Assembly (NCBI RefSeq): GCF_040954835.1
Contig: NC_090711.1
Location: forward strand, 4,409,501-4,473,500
From: Lepisosteus oculatus
Taxonomy: Eukaryota; Chordata; Actinopteri; Semionotiformes; Lepisosteidae
Length of the DNA: 64,000 nucleotides
Direction of reading: 5' to 3'
The notes under the pieces were generated by a model, which was not told where the DNA came from, did not search any database, and saw only the letters and a list, made by a program, of their open reading frames with translations. This document shows, piece by piece, positions 14,101-26,720 of the stretch. The translations under genes and the position numbers were made by a program. Numbering within the stretch: position 1 is the stretch's first letter; the number at the start of each line of letters is the position of its first letter.

Positions 14101-17100
14101 ACATTGTCAGGACTCAAGGTGTGCGATATCTTGCATGGTGTATTTACCTTTGGAAAATCTGAACAAGCTTTATTATGAATTTCTTTTCTATAACATCATC
14201 GTAGGTAGAACTGGCTCTCGTGCTTGTTGCAACAAGAATTATAAGAGTCACAATATTTGTTTGTGGAGCTAAAGAACAGCAGGGTCTGTCCTGGAGTGGA
14301 TGCTTGAATCAATTACAGTCGGAACTGCTGTTTCCCACTGTTTCTTGTCAGGAATTTAAATGCTCTACATGCCTGCAGGACTACTAAGTGAGTCAAGGAC
14401 CAATGTTTCTATATCAAATTGGAAATTCCATATTTCTCTAAAAAATACATGGTTTTTATAAAAGCACAGAAAAGCTTATATGTCATAGCAACTTTCTTAT
14501 ATTTACATGGCTAGAAATATGTATATGCTGATATATTGTTTAAAAGAATCACTACTCAAACGTCAGCCTACATTTTGTCCACTGGGGCCAGATGTTCAAT
14601 GGGCTGCTGCATCGAGCTGCTCCAGTCCCTGCTGGCACAATAAAAAGTAACTACCTTGTCCACAATCCATCAGAGAGAAAGAACTGATCCCTAGCTGATC
14701 TGATGTAGCGAATGTCACTAATGATTTACCAGCTGAAGAGAAGAAGTTGAAACTTTTGAAACCTTGCTTGCAGCAGAAAGTAAGGGGTTACAAACCACTG
14801 AGAGAACAAGGCATCAGATTTGACTGATTTGGGGAAAACAAAGAGATCTAGTTTGTCACTTCAAGCTACATCTGTACATAGGTACTTTAACGTGTGTATA
14901 AGAGTCACAATGCCAAAACCGTGAGAACTACTGTAGCTAAAGGATATGGACCTTAATCTTAGAACGAACAGTTTAGCTAAATCACAGGAAAGGGAAATTG
15001 TTCTTAAATGCCTGTACGGGCATTAGCATTTGAGTAGGAGGCTAAATCAATGTTAGGAAATGTTCACCACTTAAGGAGTAACACTGGCACTCTCTCAACT
15101 GACAATAGACCTTATACAGGTTACCCTTAGTAATGAAACTCATTAAAAAGTTACATAAAAAAGCCAGTTCAGATTGATTGGTCAAAGCAATCCCAATGTG
15201 CCTTTGACTTCTGAAGACTTATGTGTGTTTGAAGGAATACTATTCATTTGTACTCTTTATGAGGAAAGAAAATCATGACTCAGTTGCTCTGTTTGAAATC
15301 CCAGAAAAGCACCTTCTCTCTTTTTCCACTACAACAACACAATTCAGAAAGCATGCCAGCGAACCAACTGCAGATTACACCATGAACACAGACAGAGCAA
15401 AGGCAGGAAAGAAAACTAAGGAGAGGCAACACAAGACCTGATAATAAAATTTCCACACATCAGAAAAGAGAAAAGCCTGTGGACTGAGGGAGAGAGAAGA
15501 GAAGGGGAGAATTCATCTAGTCCCCATGCTTGCTAGCAAGAGTAGCACAGGACACAATATTTCAAGAAAACAATTAAACTTATCTGGGATTGGCCAAAGA
15601 AAAGGATGAGGTAATTTAGAGAAGAACGGAGATATTTTAACAAGAAGGTAGCTATCCAAACACTTGTCCCTCAATGCTGTGCTTTAAGGAGTATAAGAAA
15701 TAGCTATGAATGGCACTGCCTTTGAATGGAACTGGAACTCCAGCTCCTTTTCTTTTCAGAAGCATAAACAAGGATGTGGTCGGTTCCCTTTTCATAAACT
15801 ACCACCTTTTTTCAAAGTAAGTGCTTGAAAAGCCTTCACCGCGCTTCTCCTGAAGTGTCACATTCCTGACGACGCACAGACATTTCTTGAACACCACTGG
15901 AACAAACGCACACTGATCCACAAAGCAGCAGATACACAAGCACCAGCTTGCTTCAGGCTAGCTGGGACAATGAATCCAGCTTTTTATGCCTTGCAGAAGT
16001 GTAAATATTTTCACTAATTCAAAGTGCAAAAGGGCACAACATTAAAATAATCACACCAGTTCTCGTGGAAATAAAATCTATTAAGTAAACAGCTTATTTT
16101 ATCTCCTTTATTAATTTATCGCTCAGGTCTATTTAACGTCAGTCCAGACTGCATTTCCCACTGCCTTGTACTGTACTTACAATGAAAAACAGCTGAAGAC
16201 ATTTTAAACTCTTGTGAGACAGACGTTTTTTACTACCCATTATACATCTCTTAAAACATTTTCCTGGCCTCTGGGGATATGTATGATTAAGATGAAGAAA
16301 ACAGACAGTACATGCTTCAGCTGACAAATGACTTTCCTTGTTCTTGCCAGACCTGAAGAAATACTGCTGAATTTAGTGAAAGCAATTAATCTAAAGAAGA
16401 CATTGGAAGCACAGAAAGAAGGACGGATAACAATTGAATTTTAAAACGTACTACAGTACATAACCAGCATTCCAGAATCATGTCTGATACATTACAGTAT
16501 TAAATAAGGCATAGGCAGTTTATTTTTTTAATTTGGAATCACACCTTGGTTTGAATTATACTCCTCCGATTTTAAGTCAGTAATTGTAAATTAATTCGAC
16601 ATACTACTGCTGCTCTTGCTCCACCACAGTGTGGTAAGGTTCAAGTGTGCATCCCTCCTAGATTTCTGCTGTTATATAATGCCTTCAGTGTCTGCTGCGG
16701 TCTCTATAGCACCAATCGGAGAAGAGATATGGCTCTCATTGACAACACAGCAGTCTCACAGGGGTCACTTTTCAACAGGAGGTTAAGGACAGACACCTCA
16801 GCCAATTCAAACTCAACCAAAACTAGTAGCACTCAGTAGCACTCAGTTGTGAGTTGTGCCAGTTGTGCATGCGGAATCACAGTCCTGAACAGGCGATATC
16901 TGCATACTGTAGTTGGCTTCAATCTGCATTCCTAATGAATACACAGGCCACCACAGAGATGCTTCAATTTAGTTATGTTTTAATTTAGCCATTGCTTTCA
17001 CTCTGTTTTTAATTGTCCAAATGTCACTGAGGATAAATCATAGACCAAATGAAAACTTACTTTTTAGTTTCATGCCTTAGATTGCTTAGAAGGCAAGTGT

Positions 17101-20100
17101 TTAATTGATAAGACCGGCTCCTAGCCAGAGCTGTCATTAGCTGCTGCCGAGTCAACCGACCAAACATCAACTATCTTAAAAAAACACCTTTCCATAAGGT
17201 GCTTTTGCCAATGGATAGATCAATCATTCATTAATTTACTTACTTAAAGATCTGCCACAGCACACCAAAACACAAACAGGATACTAATTTTAAAATCTAA
17301 GTTCAGATAAAGAAAATAGTCATGTTATATGGCTTTAAAAAAATGGTATACAAAAAAAGCTTACAAGTAAAATAATAATAAAACAATTATCTATCCAGTC
17401 AGTAACTGCTAAGTCCAATAAAAGTATGACTGCAGTGACTCAGACCCATTCTTATTCTTATTTTTATTCCTCTGCTTCCAAAATAAAGACAGGTTGAAGG
17501 CTTGTTAGAAAGGTTGGAAAAATTATATATGGGAGGCAGAAGAGGTTTAGGAGATTCCCGCAGGTACGGACAAAGATCAGGTTAACTAGCATTCCAACCC
17601 TTCTCTGGGGTCAAGCAGCCAGTCACCACCTCCTCAGCTGCAACCTAGATTCCTCGCCCATTGACAAAGAGCACTCCTACCTCGGCACAAACAGAAATAA
17701 AAGCCCAGTACGGCTGAATTAACTCAGGAATCTCTTCAGAACGCCCTGTTCCCACAGGGTCCAGGTTCCATCCTGCTGTGTGTTCCATGATAGCCCGATA
17801 TTGTTTTTTAACAAGATGGTTTATTGACCCTAGGAAATCAGCGAGAAGCTAGTCACAGCTCTCTGGTTACATTCGAGGGAGGGGGAGAGGGAAGTGAGGA
17901 TTGCAGAGATTTGGAAACGAAGGAAAACTAAACCGACAAAGTACCTAACCAAAAAGAAAACACTCCTAGTGCCTTTGTCAAAAAAAATATCCAGAGCTTT
18001 TTAGCTCTGTAAGAAGGCCTTTTGCTTAAAGGAAAAACTATATTCAGCATTACCACATTAACAAAAACACTACACCTGAGTAATTCTGCTGTATGACCTA
18101 TTTCTTTTAAACCTCAGGTCACACAAACATTAGCAAGAGCCAAATACAACACATTACACGTCTCTGAAATTCAAGTCTAACAAAGTGCTATTTAACATTG
18201 TGTCAGTAAAATTATTTTGTCAGTAACAAATGTGCTGTGCCAGGACATTTTCTGGGAAGTACAGCATATCATTTTTGTCCTACAACAACAGAAAGCATTG
18301 TTTCACGCATAGTCTCTTCCTAAAAGACAGGCCTTCCTTTGTTCATTAAGGAAACGCATAAAATATTGATGCTGTGATTTAGAAGCAGACACTTTTCCTG
18401 TAAAATGGGTCCATCAGCAACATGCTGCTGTGGTCACATTTAAAATATGTTCACTAGAGCTTTCAGGAGTCCTGGGAAGTCAGAGCAGAGTTTAAGCTTT
18501 TATCCAAATATAGGTCTATGGGATTAACACCCATGTGCAACATATGCACCTTATTTGGCTTATATCATGGGATGAAGTGGGATAAAATCCTCAAATAAGT
18601 GGCTTAATGCCTCTTTATAATAAAAGTCCTCCAAATCCACTTTTATGTTGAAACACAAGAACACAAATATCTGTGCCCTTTCTCTTTTGTTTTCTTTGAA
18701 GATAGAAAAGGAACCTCTTTCATTTATCAAAAGTGTGTACAGACCACAGCATATAGTGAAAAACTACAAAACAGCGTACAGGACCCCCAGTCATCAGATC
18801 TTTAACATTAGACCTCAGTGAACTAAAGGCTAACTCGCTGTTTTACTCGCCGTCTCAGATTAACTCGCTTACAACTCGCTGTCTCAGGAAGACTGGAAGT
18901 ATCGCTAATCCTGGTTTCTCATTTTTCTCCCCCCTTCCCTCTGGTAAGCGTTATAGGAGCATAAAGGCACGAACTTCCAGATTCAGAGACAGTTTCTTCC
19001 TACAAACTGTCAGATTACTGAACTCTACCCCTACCACTGGCCCACGCTGATGATTTTTTAAAGTTGTGTGTTACTTAAGTTCTTATTGTTGCTGCCCCTG
19101 TTCTGTGTTTATGTTTTTGGTGATTCCTTTAATGTCTTTATATTGGAGCATGCATGCAAATAAGCATTTTATTGCACTTGTGCATATGACAAATCAACTG
19201 AACTGAAGTGTGATCACAAACGTTTATATTGCACCACTGGGTTTTGACTGCTTGAGCAGGTTGTGAGCCCCTTGGACTCCAGGGGCGAATAGGGAATGCA
19301 CTGACCTGTCCCAGATCCAAAGTAACGTTGACTTCATTGTAGTCCAGGCTGCGGGACAGAGGTGGGCTCTGCCACCAGCGCTCTGTCCCATCGATGGCAT
19401 TGGTGCTGGGGTGCGCTCGGTCACTGTCTCCTTTCATGCACGTGTCACAGTACTGACCCTGAAAGACACAGCAAGCACGTGAGACTTTCAAGAACAACCA
19501 GGAGGTTTTCATCAGAGGCAAAACGGTGTCTCACAACACTGATTCTAAGAAGAGGATTTTAAAATCTTGGAAGAAACTAGGGCAGCGGTTAAATGATTCT
19601 CTCAGTTGAACTCAAAGAGCCTCAGTGATCCAAAGTTCAACTAGAACAGAAGACAGAAGAATTCCAAGACCAGGTCTGAAAACAACTGAAATAGGGGAGC
19701 CATGCAACTTAGAAATTCTGAAAGATGTTTAATTAAGTTATAGACTAGATATGCAGACTACAGTATATCTGCATCACTGTAAAAAAAAATGGGATTATAT
19801 AAAGTCAAGAAATGAGCAACAAAACTCATCCCAGGCCTTAAGGGGAAGACTTATGAGGACAGACTCAAGGATTGTATTCGTTCTGGTCTCGAGAAAAGAT
19901 GGCAGAGTGGAGACTTGATAGTGTTTAAAATTGTAAAACAATCAATAAGGTTGATCCAAATAATTGAACAGTCTGGAGCTACGTTTGGGGAGCAAAACTA
20001 GAGGGAATAACTGGAAGCTTCACAAAAACTAATCAATACCAGAAAACACTTTATTATGCACACCAATATCAATGCATGGAGTCTATTAGTGAGTTATTCT

Positions 20101-23100
20101 GTGGAGGAAGAGGTGCAGGAAAATTATAAGCCTAGGCTTTACATTGTGATAGAATCGCTTAGTGTATATGAAAATGACAAGCATTCCATTGCTAATGTTA
20201 TCATCATCAACTTTTCTGATGAACCACAGTTAATCCGTTTATTTTCCTGATTAAAGCTAACTGGACAATATTAACGTATTATAAACACTCCTGTTATGGA
20301 CCACACTTAAATTTCTTAAAATAGAACAACTGCTCATCAATTCACAGACAGGCATGGACCCTTTTGATATTGTGAAAATGAAAAAAGGAGGGAGAAATAA
20401 TAAACAGCAAAACTTCAGTTTGTAGTCAGACACTGTAGGTCTCCAGTTACATTACAGGTACTGCCCTCTAATAAAGCAGTGAAGTTAGTGTCATTTTCAG
20501 AACACTGCACCGAACACGTACAGAAAGTTAAACAAGTAGGTGGGTGAACACTGCCAGTGCCGATGTCTTCACAGAGGTCTTTATCAGTCCCGCTATCAAA
20601 GCCCAATTTAACAAATTATTGAAAAGGCTGAAAGGGAAACCTAATCCCTTTGAAGTTCCAGAGTTCACAAGGTGACATGCACTTCTGAGTTCATTATTGC
20701 CATTGCAAAATCCCCACATTGAATGTTTCCTGTTCTTGACTTATAAGACCAAGGAGTGCCACAAACACAGTACACTGACCTTCCTGCTCTTGTCTCTCGG
20801 TTCTTTAGCAAAAAGGAACCTGTTTTAACAAACCAAAGACTGGGTAAAAGGGCAAAGGACTGTTTTCTAAAGACTTTACAAGACTGTTTTTAAAAGGCAA
20901 GCATTAAAAATGCTTGAGAAACAGAACAAAGGTCTAGAGTTCTTTTATACTGTATAACTAGAGAGTCTCAATGTCTGTTCTGTGCAAACAGAATAGAGTA
21001 AAAGTAGATTAACACAGAAAATGGTCTAGCTCTTCTTTCAATGTGAGAAAAACAGTAGCAAACACATATGCATGATTAAGAACATATTACAATTTGTATG
21101 TGTTCTTAATATTTTAAATACAATTTTGCTTGCATGGTTAAATAACTTTTGCTAATATATTCCGAAGACTATTCCTCTGACAAAACAGACAAAAAAGCTA
21201 GTTCCAGCAAAAGAGTATCCTAAAATAAAAACTGTGTGCTTCCACATCATGCTTAAAAAAGTGAATTATCTTTAAAAATAGATTCATGTGAAAATAGTAT
21301 GACAGAAGACGCTCTTCTCTCTGATACTTTATTGCAAATGGAAAACTACGCCTTGATGTTGGCTTGGTTTATAGACTTGACTTACTAAAACATTGGTGAG
21401 AAGAGATGGGAAAATTGAAAGCACCTCCAAACTCCTACTGTTTTTAATTAGTAAAAAACATGTATTCCTGAGCCAGAAAATGGGATTAACTACACCGGAT
21501 ACAGAAGGCAGTTAGCAGTAATATATTAAAGTATTCTACCAAAGAATTTTAGCCAAGTGTTGAACAGGACCTAACAATTTCTCACACCAGCATTCCAAAC
21601 ATTTTAATAAAATGTATAATAACTCATGCAAGAGAATAAAAATAAAAGCACTCTTGTAAAATCCAACCGGATCTAAAATAAAATCTAAATCTTGCACTTA
21701 ACTAGCAATAGCCTCAGTTAAAATTCTTTCTTAGATTTTTAATTATGAGCAAAGCTGCAAGGATACTGGCTATCCAAATATGTTTTTTAAAGAAAGCTAA
21801 ACAGCCATGTAACCCAGTGCAATACATTTTTGGGGTTAAGACTAGTTCTTGCAATTCCATGTGAAGGGGGAGGACTGGTGCCCAGCCTGCTGATTTAAAT
21901 GTAGCTGCTGGTCTCTGTAACATCTGCTATGATGCAACGTTGCAGACGTTTCTTCCTGATGACATGCTCAACTTATCTCAAAGACTCTTGACTTTTCAGA
22001 CTCAAATCCATTTCCCTGTCTCTCTCTCTGGGTATGCTTGTTTTAGTCATCCTATCATTCCCATGTTTTATATCAAGACAGATGTTTTTAAAGACATCGA
22101 AGTTATACATGTAGAATATATCTGACGCTGATTAAAACAGAGGTCTTTTAGAACTGGTTTTCCAAGTCTTTCATACCTACGACATATACCTGTAACAGTG
22201 GGATATTCCCGGGACTGTTCCTTGACAAATACTGTCCTGAGGATTAATCTTAGTTTCTGGCAATGGACCTTGGGGGACTTTGCCTTAGGCGGTCTAAAAT
22301 ATGAGCTCCTTGTATACCATTGGCATTCTCTTTGATTGGATCCATCCATCATCCCAAACTCACAGGGAACAATTCAGACAGCCACACCCCAGCTTTCCAA
22401 AGCTTTATCTGGAAATATTTGAAATTCCTCAAGGAAATGCCCTGAAGAAATGAATTGCTTCCTTAGATTTGTGCTGTTAAAATATTTGGTACCTAAAAGA
22501 TCCACTACCTAGTTTTGTGGGGACAGCTCACCAAAAAAATATACAATGACTTTTTAAAAAGAAACGTTCTTGGAGAACTTCCTATTTCAGATCAGAAATA
22601 AAGCACTTATATCATTTAAACCCTGTTTAATACAGATGTCTTGATATTCGTGATTAGAAAGAAATTGAGCCTAAAGCTCAAATGTTAAAGTACTGTGCAA
22701 CCAAACTGACTTGTCCTTTTATCGACATTAAAAAACCACTGCAGAACAACAAATTGCATATGCAAACAATTCCAACCTAATCCAGTTCAATTATTTGCAA
22801 TGAAACTATAGAGTGCAAAACATAATTACTAACCCAATAGACTCCTTAAGGATTCCCCTGCAGTAATTGACACATTTACTTGGCATGTTGAATGAGCAAT
22901 TATGTAATTTTTACTACGTAACCTGACTGCAATAATGCAAATTAATTATGTCTCTATATAAAATCTGACTTTTGGAGCCATCTCAGACAGCAGAATGCCT
23001 ACCAAGCAGCTTATAAGCTAGTGCGTAATATTTGTAAATGAAACAAATATTTATTTAAAACCGAAGCTCATGATACAAAATTATTTCGTCTTTCTGTAGT

Positions 23101-24159
23101 TCAGTCGCGGTAAGCAACATTTGCTCCAAATTCAAAGTTTAGCTCCAATAAACCGTGTTGTATTTACAACAAAGTACTCAAAGAATTCTATTGAAGTTAC
23201 ACTTAAGCAAGTGCAGGGCAGGTGTTTCAGCTCTTGTTCTGTTTTGTATCCCAGCTTCTGTAACGAGTTGTTAAATCGCTTTTTACCTCGACAAAAAGCA
23301 AACTAATGGTTACTGAAACTCAGATGTGGTCTCTACTGAGAATTGGCATGGTTTTAAGAAATCCCAGGCGTTGATAGTTACAGTTATTCCTACTCTCCTA
23401 TGCCCTGCTCAACAGGGGCAATGCGGAAAAACGTTTACAAGCACGCGGTATTTTCGGGTGTCAGACCAATCGTTTAACCTCTCGAATAAACGTGGTCAAC
23501 ATCTTAATCGGTGATTATTTTTATAGCAAATCGGTGGCTTTCGGTCGTCCTTACCTGCTGTAAGAACAACTTTAATGTTTACAGGGACTATCTCAAATTA
23601 ACGTTTTTAATTGTGCAAGAAATGTCTTGGCATTAAGAGCCCACTCATTCATTTATTTTTTTTTTAATCTGCACAAGCGCTTATTGCAATGATAATCGAC
23701 TTTACTTGGGTGAGTTAAACCCTACAGAACGGAAAAGCGGGTATTTTATGTCTCCCGGAAAAAAAATGGACAGCAGCTCAGATATCGAAGCATGAACGTT
23801 TTTAGAGCTCATTGTTTTAATATTATATGGGTATACTCTTCACATTTCCAGTCGTAGTCAACAGCAGTCACTCTACAACAGCGTACCTGGATGGTCTGGC
23901 CGGGATCCCCCGACACCGGCCCCCCTACGAGTTTGCAGTACAGATCCCGAATTGCTCTCCCGTTTTCGTCTTCTCCACAAGTTGCGGTGGCCGTGATTTT
24001 GGTGCCTTCAGCTAGATTGAAATACGGGGGATGCAAACTAAACCCGTTCACTCCGTTTGTCGGAAGCTCCTGGCCATAAGCCCCGGATAAAAAGCGGATA
24101 GTCGCGAAACAGCAGATGGAAAGGGATATCGCGTTTATTCCCACCGGTCCTCTCGCCAT
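1..24159 (-). CDS. lama5: Laminin subunit alpha-5, 5' end only (exons 1-2; gene continues off the left edge)
   Basis: The gene encodes the alpha-5 chain of laminins 511/521, secreted trimers that polymerise through their N-terminal (LN) domains to build basement membranes and also bind integrins. Two coding exons are visible, 24159-23887 (residues 1-91) and 19458-19306 (residues 92-142), joined in phase 0. Residues 1-29 form a signal peptide. The mature start carries [13 protein letters not shown] and [11 protein letters not shown], and exon 2 carries [17 protein letters not shown] and [11 protein letters not shown]. These match alpha-5 better than alpha-1, -2 or -3 as I know those sequences. 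Cysteines at 61, 75, 95 and 98 fit the start of an LN domain, and NVT at 135-137 is a glycosylation sequon. The full chain is about 3,700 residues in mammals, so over 95% lies outside. I searched the left 19.3 kb by eye for exon 3 and did not find it. Confidence 0.95.
2150..2525 (+). repeat. L2-type LINE 3' fragment, internally deleted
   Basis: Reads [15 protein letters not shown], the C-terminal reverse transcriptase signature of L2/CR1-clade LINEs, then jumps to [12 protein letters not shown] and a further-frame FTSHLKTHL, as in the L2 C-terminus. It ends in an L2-like tail (GTGCTTTGAGATG). About 60 residues are missing between the two blocks and the frame is broken. Dead relic inside lama5 intron 2. 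Confidence 0.75.
2526..4184. other. lama5 intron 2, nothing recognised
   Basis: AT-rich intronic sequence without a supported feature. Confidence 0.6.
4185..4500 (+). mobile_element. Tc1/mariner transposase relic
   Basis: Reads [20 protein letters not shown], close to the Tc1-family HGGGSxMxWGCFAASGxG block around the second catalytic Asp. After a frameshift, DNA equivalent to the PIEMxWxDLK motif appears at about 4468-4493. The DDE core is incomplete and frameshifted and no terminal repeats are recognisable. Inactive. Confidence 0.65.
4560..5140. other. lama5 intron 2, GC-richer patch of unknown origin
   Basis: Visibly richer in GC than its flanks, with pyrimidine-rich stretches. Two adjoining open frames (4724-4915 and 4919-5131) show no recognisable protein. 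It could be an old repeat or a regulatory island. Confidence 0.35.
5141..10605. other. lama5 intron 2, nothing recognised
   Basis: AT-rich intron. An open frame on the minus strand (5786-6133) has an unremarkable composition and no recognisable motif. No lama5 exon 3 seen. Confidence 0.6.
10606..10935 (+). repeat. tRNA-type fish SINE, full-length but diverged
   Basis: Has the order typical of the very common fish family: GTGCAGTGGCACAGGGGTTAG head with a B-box-like GGGTTCAATTC, then GTGGAGTTTGATGTTCTCCC, TCCTCCCACAGTCCAGAAACA and GGCTGGCGCCCCATCCAGGG, ending AAATGGATGGACAG. It lies in lama5 intron 2. A short duplication, ATGACCCAGAAC twice, occurs near the 3' end. Confidence 0.8.
10936..18939. 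other. lama5 intron 2, mostly nothing recognised
   Basis: Contains only the GTTT microsatellite at 12443 and a locally repeated AACTCGCTGT at about 18830-18885. Open frames at 12401-12775 (plus) and 13724-14095 (minus) do not resemble any known protein and lack partner exons. Confidence 0.55.
12443..12460 (+). repeat. (GTTT)n microsatellite
   Basis: Four and a half perfect GTTT units. Confidence 0.9.
18940..19206 (+). repeat. Rex1/CR1-like LINE 3' end
   Basis: Reads [20 protein letters not shown] then RLLNSTP, as in the C-terminus of Rex1/Babar-type fish LINEs. It ends with GCATTTTATTGCACTTGTGC and a degenerate AACTGAACTGAA tail. The 3' end stops about 100 bp from lama5 exon 2. Confidence 0.65.
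19306..19458 (-). CDS. lama5: lama5 coding exon 2 (LN domain)
   Basis: The exon holds 153 nt, or 51 codons, from GGTCAGTAC (GQYCDTC) after the acceptor ctttcag to GGGACAG before the donor gtcagt. Both ends are phase 0. WWQSPPLSR is the hallmark loop of alpha-chain LN domains. Confidence 0.94.
19815..20035 (+). repeat. CR1-like LINE C-terminal fragment
   Basis: Reads [20 protein letters not shown] then [11 protein letters not shown], the C-terminal pattern (YEeRLkeL..SLEkRR.RGDLI.vyK) of CR1-clade LINE proteins. Decayed, within lama5 intron 1. Confidence 0.65.
20036..23886. other. lama5 intron 1, left part; possible regulatory stretch near 22.7-22.95 kb
   Basis: No exon. Around 22741-22960 there is a cluster of homeodomain/POU-like words (ATATGCAAAC, TTTGCAATG, GCAATTATGTAATT, AATTAATTATG). 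Such words are expected often in AT-rich DNA, so this is only a lead. Confidence 0.3.
23887..24159 (-). CDS. lama5: lama5 coding exon 1 (signal peptide, start of LN domain)
   Basis: The exon holds 273 nt, or 91 codons, and ends CATCCAG|gtacgc. I chose the ATG at 24159 because its context is strong (A at -3, G at +4). It also opens a typical signal peptide: a short basic N-terminus (MARG), a hydrophobic core around [10 protein letters not shown], and a small-residue end before Q30. An in-frame ATG at 24252 would add 31 residues ahead of the signal and is unlikely to be used. Confidence 0.93.
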
Positions 24160-24640
24160 CTTCACCTGGGAAAGCAAGACTAACAAGTTCGGGATGGATA
24201 CAGTAATGAGGCGATCCGGGCCGTTGATTAGTTCATTGTCCGGTAACTGCACAAGTCCCGCAGCTGTAGGGCAGTACTTTGAAACTCCGCTGCCAAGTGA
24301 ACTGTAGTGGACTGCGGTCCCAGAGCTCCGCTCATCAGGGAGATCTAATCAACTGATGATGCATCAATTTGAGCTATCCGACTCAGTCACCCCACCCCCT
24401 CAGCTGTGGAAACACCACAATAGATGGCAGGTTTTTTTTTGTTCAGCAGACGCACACGGCTTCGGGATTGCGCGACTGTAATTGCATCCTATTTGTTCTT
24501 GGTCTGAAAACTGACTCGGGAAGGAAAAACAGCCACGGGAGTTGTCCGCGGGAGTACTCCATAAATATTAAGACGTTTGCACGGAACAAGTGGAAGTATT
24601 ATCCCGTGCCATAATTCCCGTGGATTAACATAAGAGTGGA
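24160..24640 (-). promoter_or_regulatory. lama5: Probable lama5 promoter and 5' UTR region
   Basis: This is the sequence just upstream of the lama5 start codon. It is richer in CpG than the surrounding AT-rich DNA. A CACCC/GT-box run (CACCCCACCCCCT at 24389-24400, of the kind bound by KLF/Sp factors) lies about 230 bp upstream of the ATG, next to a CAGCTG E-box at 24401-24406. No clear TATA box is visible and the transcription start cannot be fixed. The regulatory role is inferred from position. Confidence 0.4.
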
Positions 24641-26540
24641 ACTCGGGTCACGCCGATTTGATGAAAACGCTGCCAAAGTGAGGGAGGCGTCCAGTGGGTG
24701 GACGGCCTTTTCCTTCCCTTTTCTGCCCTAAAAATATCTTATTTGTGCGGCTCTGCCCAAGCCATTACGATGATAACCAAAGCTGAGATTATGAGGATGG
24801 GAAATGCCCAAGGTTAACAGGATATACATTTTCCAGAAATTTAAGGGAAAAAAAGTGGTAGAACTTGAAGTATTAATGCAGTGTATGTAGCTGAGCTGCG
24901 CTTTACAATTTCAGCTGTATTATTCGCTGTATTTTTAGACTCCCATGCATAACAAGTGGTACCCACAAAGATCTATATGCCCTGCATACCAATGAAGGCA
25001 AATGCTGCATATGTTCAAGTGGCCCATACTGAGAGGGGCAAACATCATGCAGCTACATCAAACAGCCGCTTAATCCTTTTCGAAATGAACTCCTAAACGT
25101 AATCCGTATATGGCAGAGTTAACTGCGAGGTTTGACTGCTTGTTGTATTTTACCACAGTGTGTGCAACCCACTCATCGGGAGAGGCTAGCTAGCTAGCTG
25201 TGTTGGGCCGAACTAGTCCGAAATACTGTATAAAATCTCCGGAGCTGAGAGGCCGTGTGGAACATCGAGACACCAAGTGGTCATCGGAGAGCTCTTGTTA
25301 AAAGTCTGCAATAAGCTGTTTCTCCACTCATTTTTGTTTCATTCTTTTAAGGTTTATCTTTTTTGGAAAAGAAAAGGCTTTATTGAACAGAACGTCTCCG
25401 GTGGAACATGTTGAGTGTGAGCATTCGGAATTAGCAATCAATTCTGCGTTCACTTTATGTACTAAACAAGGTGCCCGGTTTAATATACGGTTTAATATAG
25501 GTCTTTTCGGAATGTATTTGAACTACACGTACGAACGTACAGTTCTGTTGCTCAGAGATAAACAAACAAAAACAAGAATGGAGTTTTTCCAAGAATGTTG
25601 GGAGATCAAATTTAAAAGCAAAAACGGAGAACATCTCAGAGATTGAGCAAGAGCTCCGTGTTAAGTCTTCATCTGTTCCCGCCAGGATAAGTGTGCCGTG
25701 GGATAGAAAATGTTGAGAAACACTGACACACAGGAAAAACTGGGAAGAAGTGCATTTAAGAGCGAGAACAGTATGCAATTGACAAGCCTCAGAAAAGCAA
25801 AGCTAGCTGGGTGTGATTTTAGAAAAACATAACATGCATTGTTGAAATTGTTGTAAAAGGTGAAAGGACCAAACCTTCTAGTATTTTAGTCAACCGTCAA
25901 AGAGAGAAGCAGATGCTTTTGAAAATTTGTTTTACAAGGAAGTCTCCTTATGTTGATCTTCGAGATGAAATAAAGCACCCTGACTTGCAGACATTAAACA
26001 GGAGCCATGAACATGTCACGCACGGGGGCTATTTATTAATGCTGAAGAACAGAAATAAAATTTCTGCTAATGTACAATCCAAGTTAGATGACATCTAAAT
26101 AACCACAATTAAAAAAAAAACACTTACTATACTTCACATAGAACTACAGGAAAAAGCAAATCACAGTTAGGGCAAAGGAATAAACAGGAATGCTTCTGTG
26201 AACACCTGGGCCACCACAGCCCTGTATCTAATCTACAGTACCTGTCCAGTTAGGAGCAGCTCTGAGCAGTCAAAGGTGTTCTTGACCTTTTCACCAGTCA
26301 TTGATTCAGTCAGTCACTTTACCTTAATTAGTCAGCAATGAAGTACTCTTCTTTCAAAAATATATTGACACTGGTTGTAAGGTCTATTTATCATTCAGGG
26401 TTGCCTGTTTATTGTGTAGTGTAGTGCCACTCTGTATGCAGCACAGACTGACAGTATCATTTTGTGGAAAAAGGAAATTTTAATCTAATGGTTGTGACTG
26501 CTGACAGCCCAGGAGCTCACCATTGTGCACCACTCTACAG
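24641..26540. other. lama5 upstream intergenic DNA
   Basis: No gene recognised. Open frames at 25383-25646 (plus) and 25455-25778 (minus) overlap each other and resemble nothing known. Confidence 0.55.
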
Positions 26541-26720
26541 CAGGGGTCTCAAACTCAATACCTGGATGGCTCTGTGGCTTCTGGTTTGTGATTCACCTGA
26601 GCTCTCAGCTACATAGTCACTCTGATTCTGTAATTAACTGCACAACACCAATACGTCTAGCCAGCTTCTGAGGTAATAATAGGTAACTGCACCTTTAACA
26701 AAATGTTTGGTGTACTTAAT
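26541..26720 (+). mobile_element. hAT-like nonautonomous element, one end recognised
   Basis: Starts CAGGGGTCTCAAACTCAAT, the terminal sequence of a very common fish hAT-type MITE, and the following 150 bp resemble the same family's interior (a GAGGTAATAATAGG-type stretch and CACCTTTAACAAA). No matching GAGACCCCTG end or 8-bp target duplication was found, so the right boundary is a guess. Confidence 0.55.

Noticed and set aside
24160-24252. Upstream in-frame start codon for lama5
   Set aside because: It would put 31 residues before a normal signal peptide, whereas the downstream ATG has the better context.
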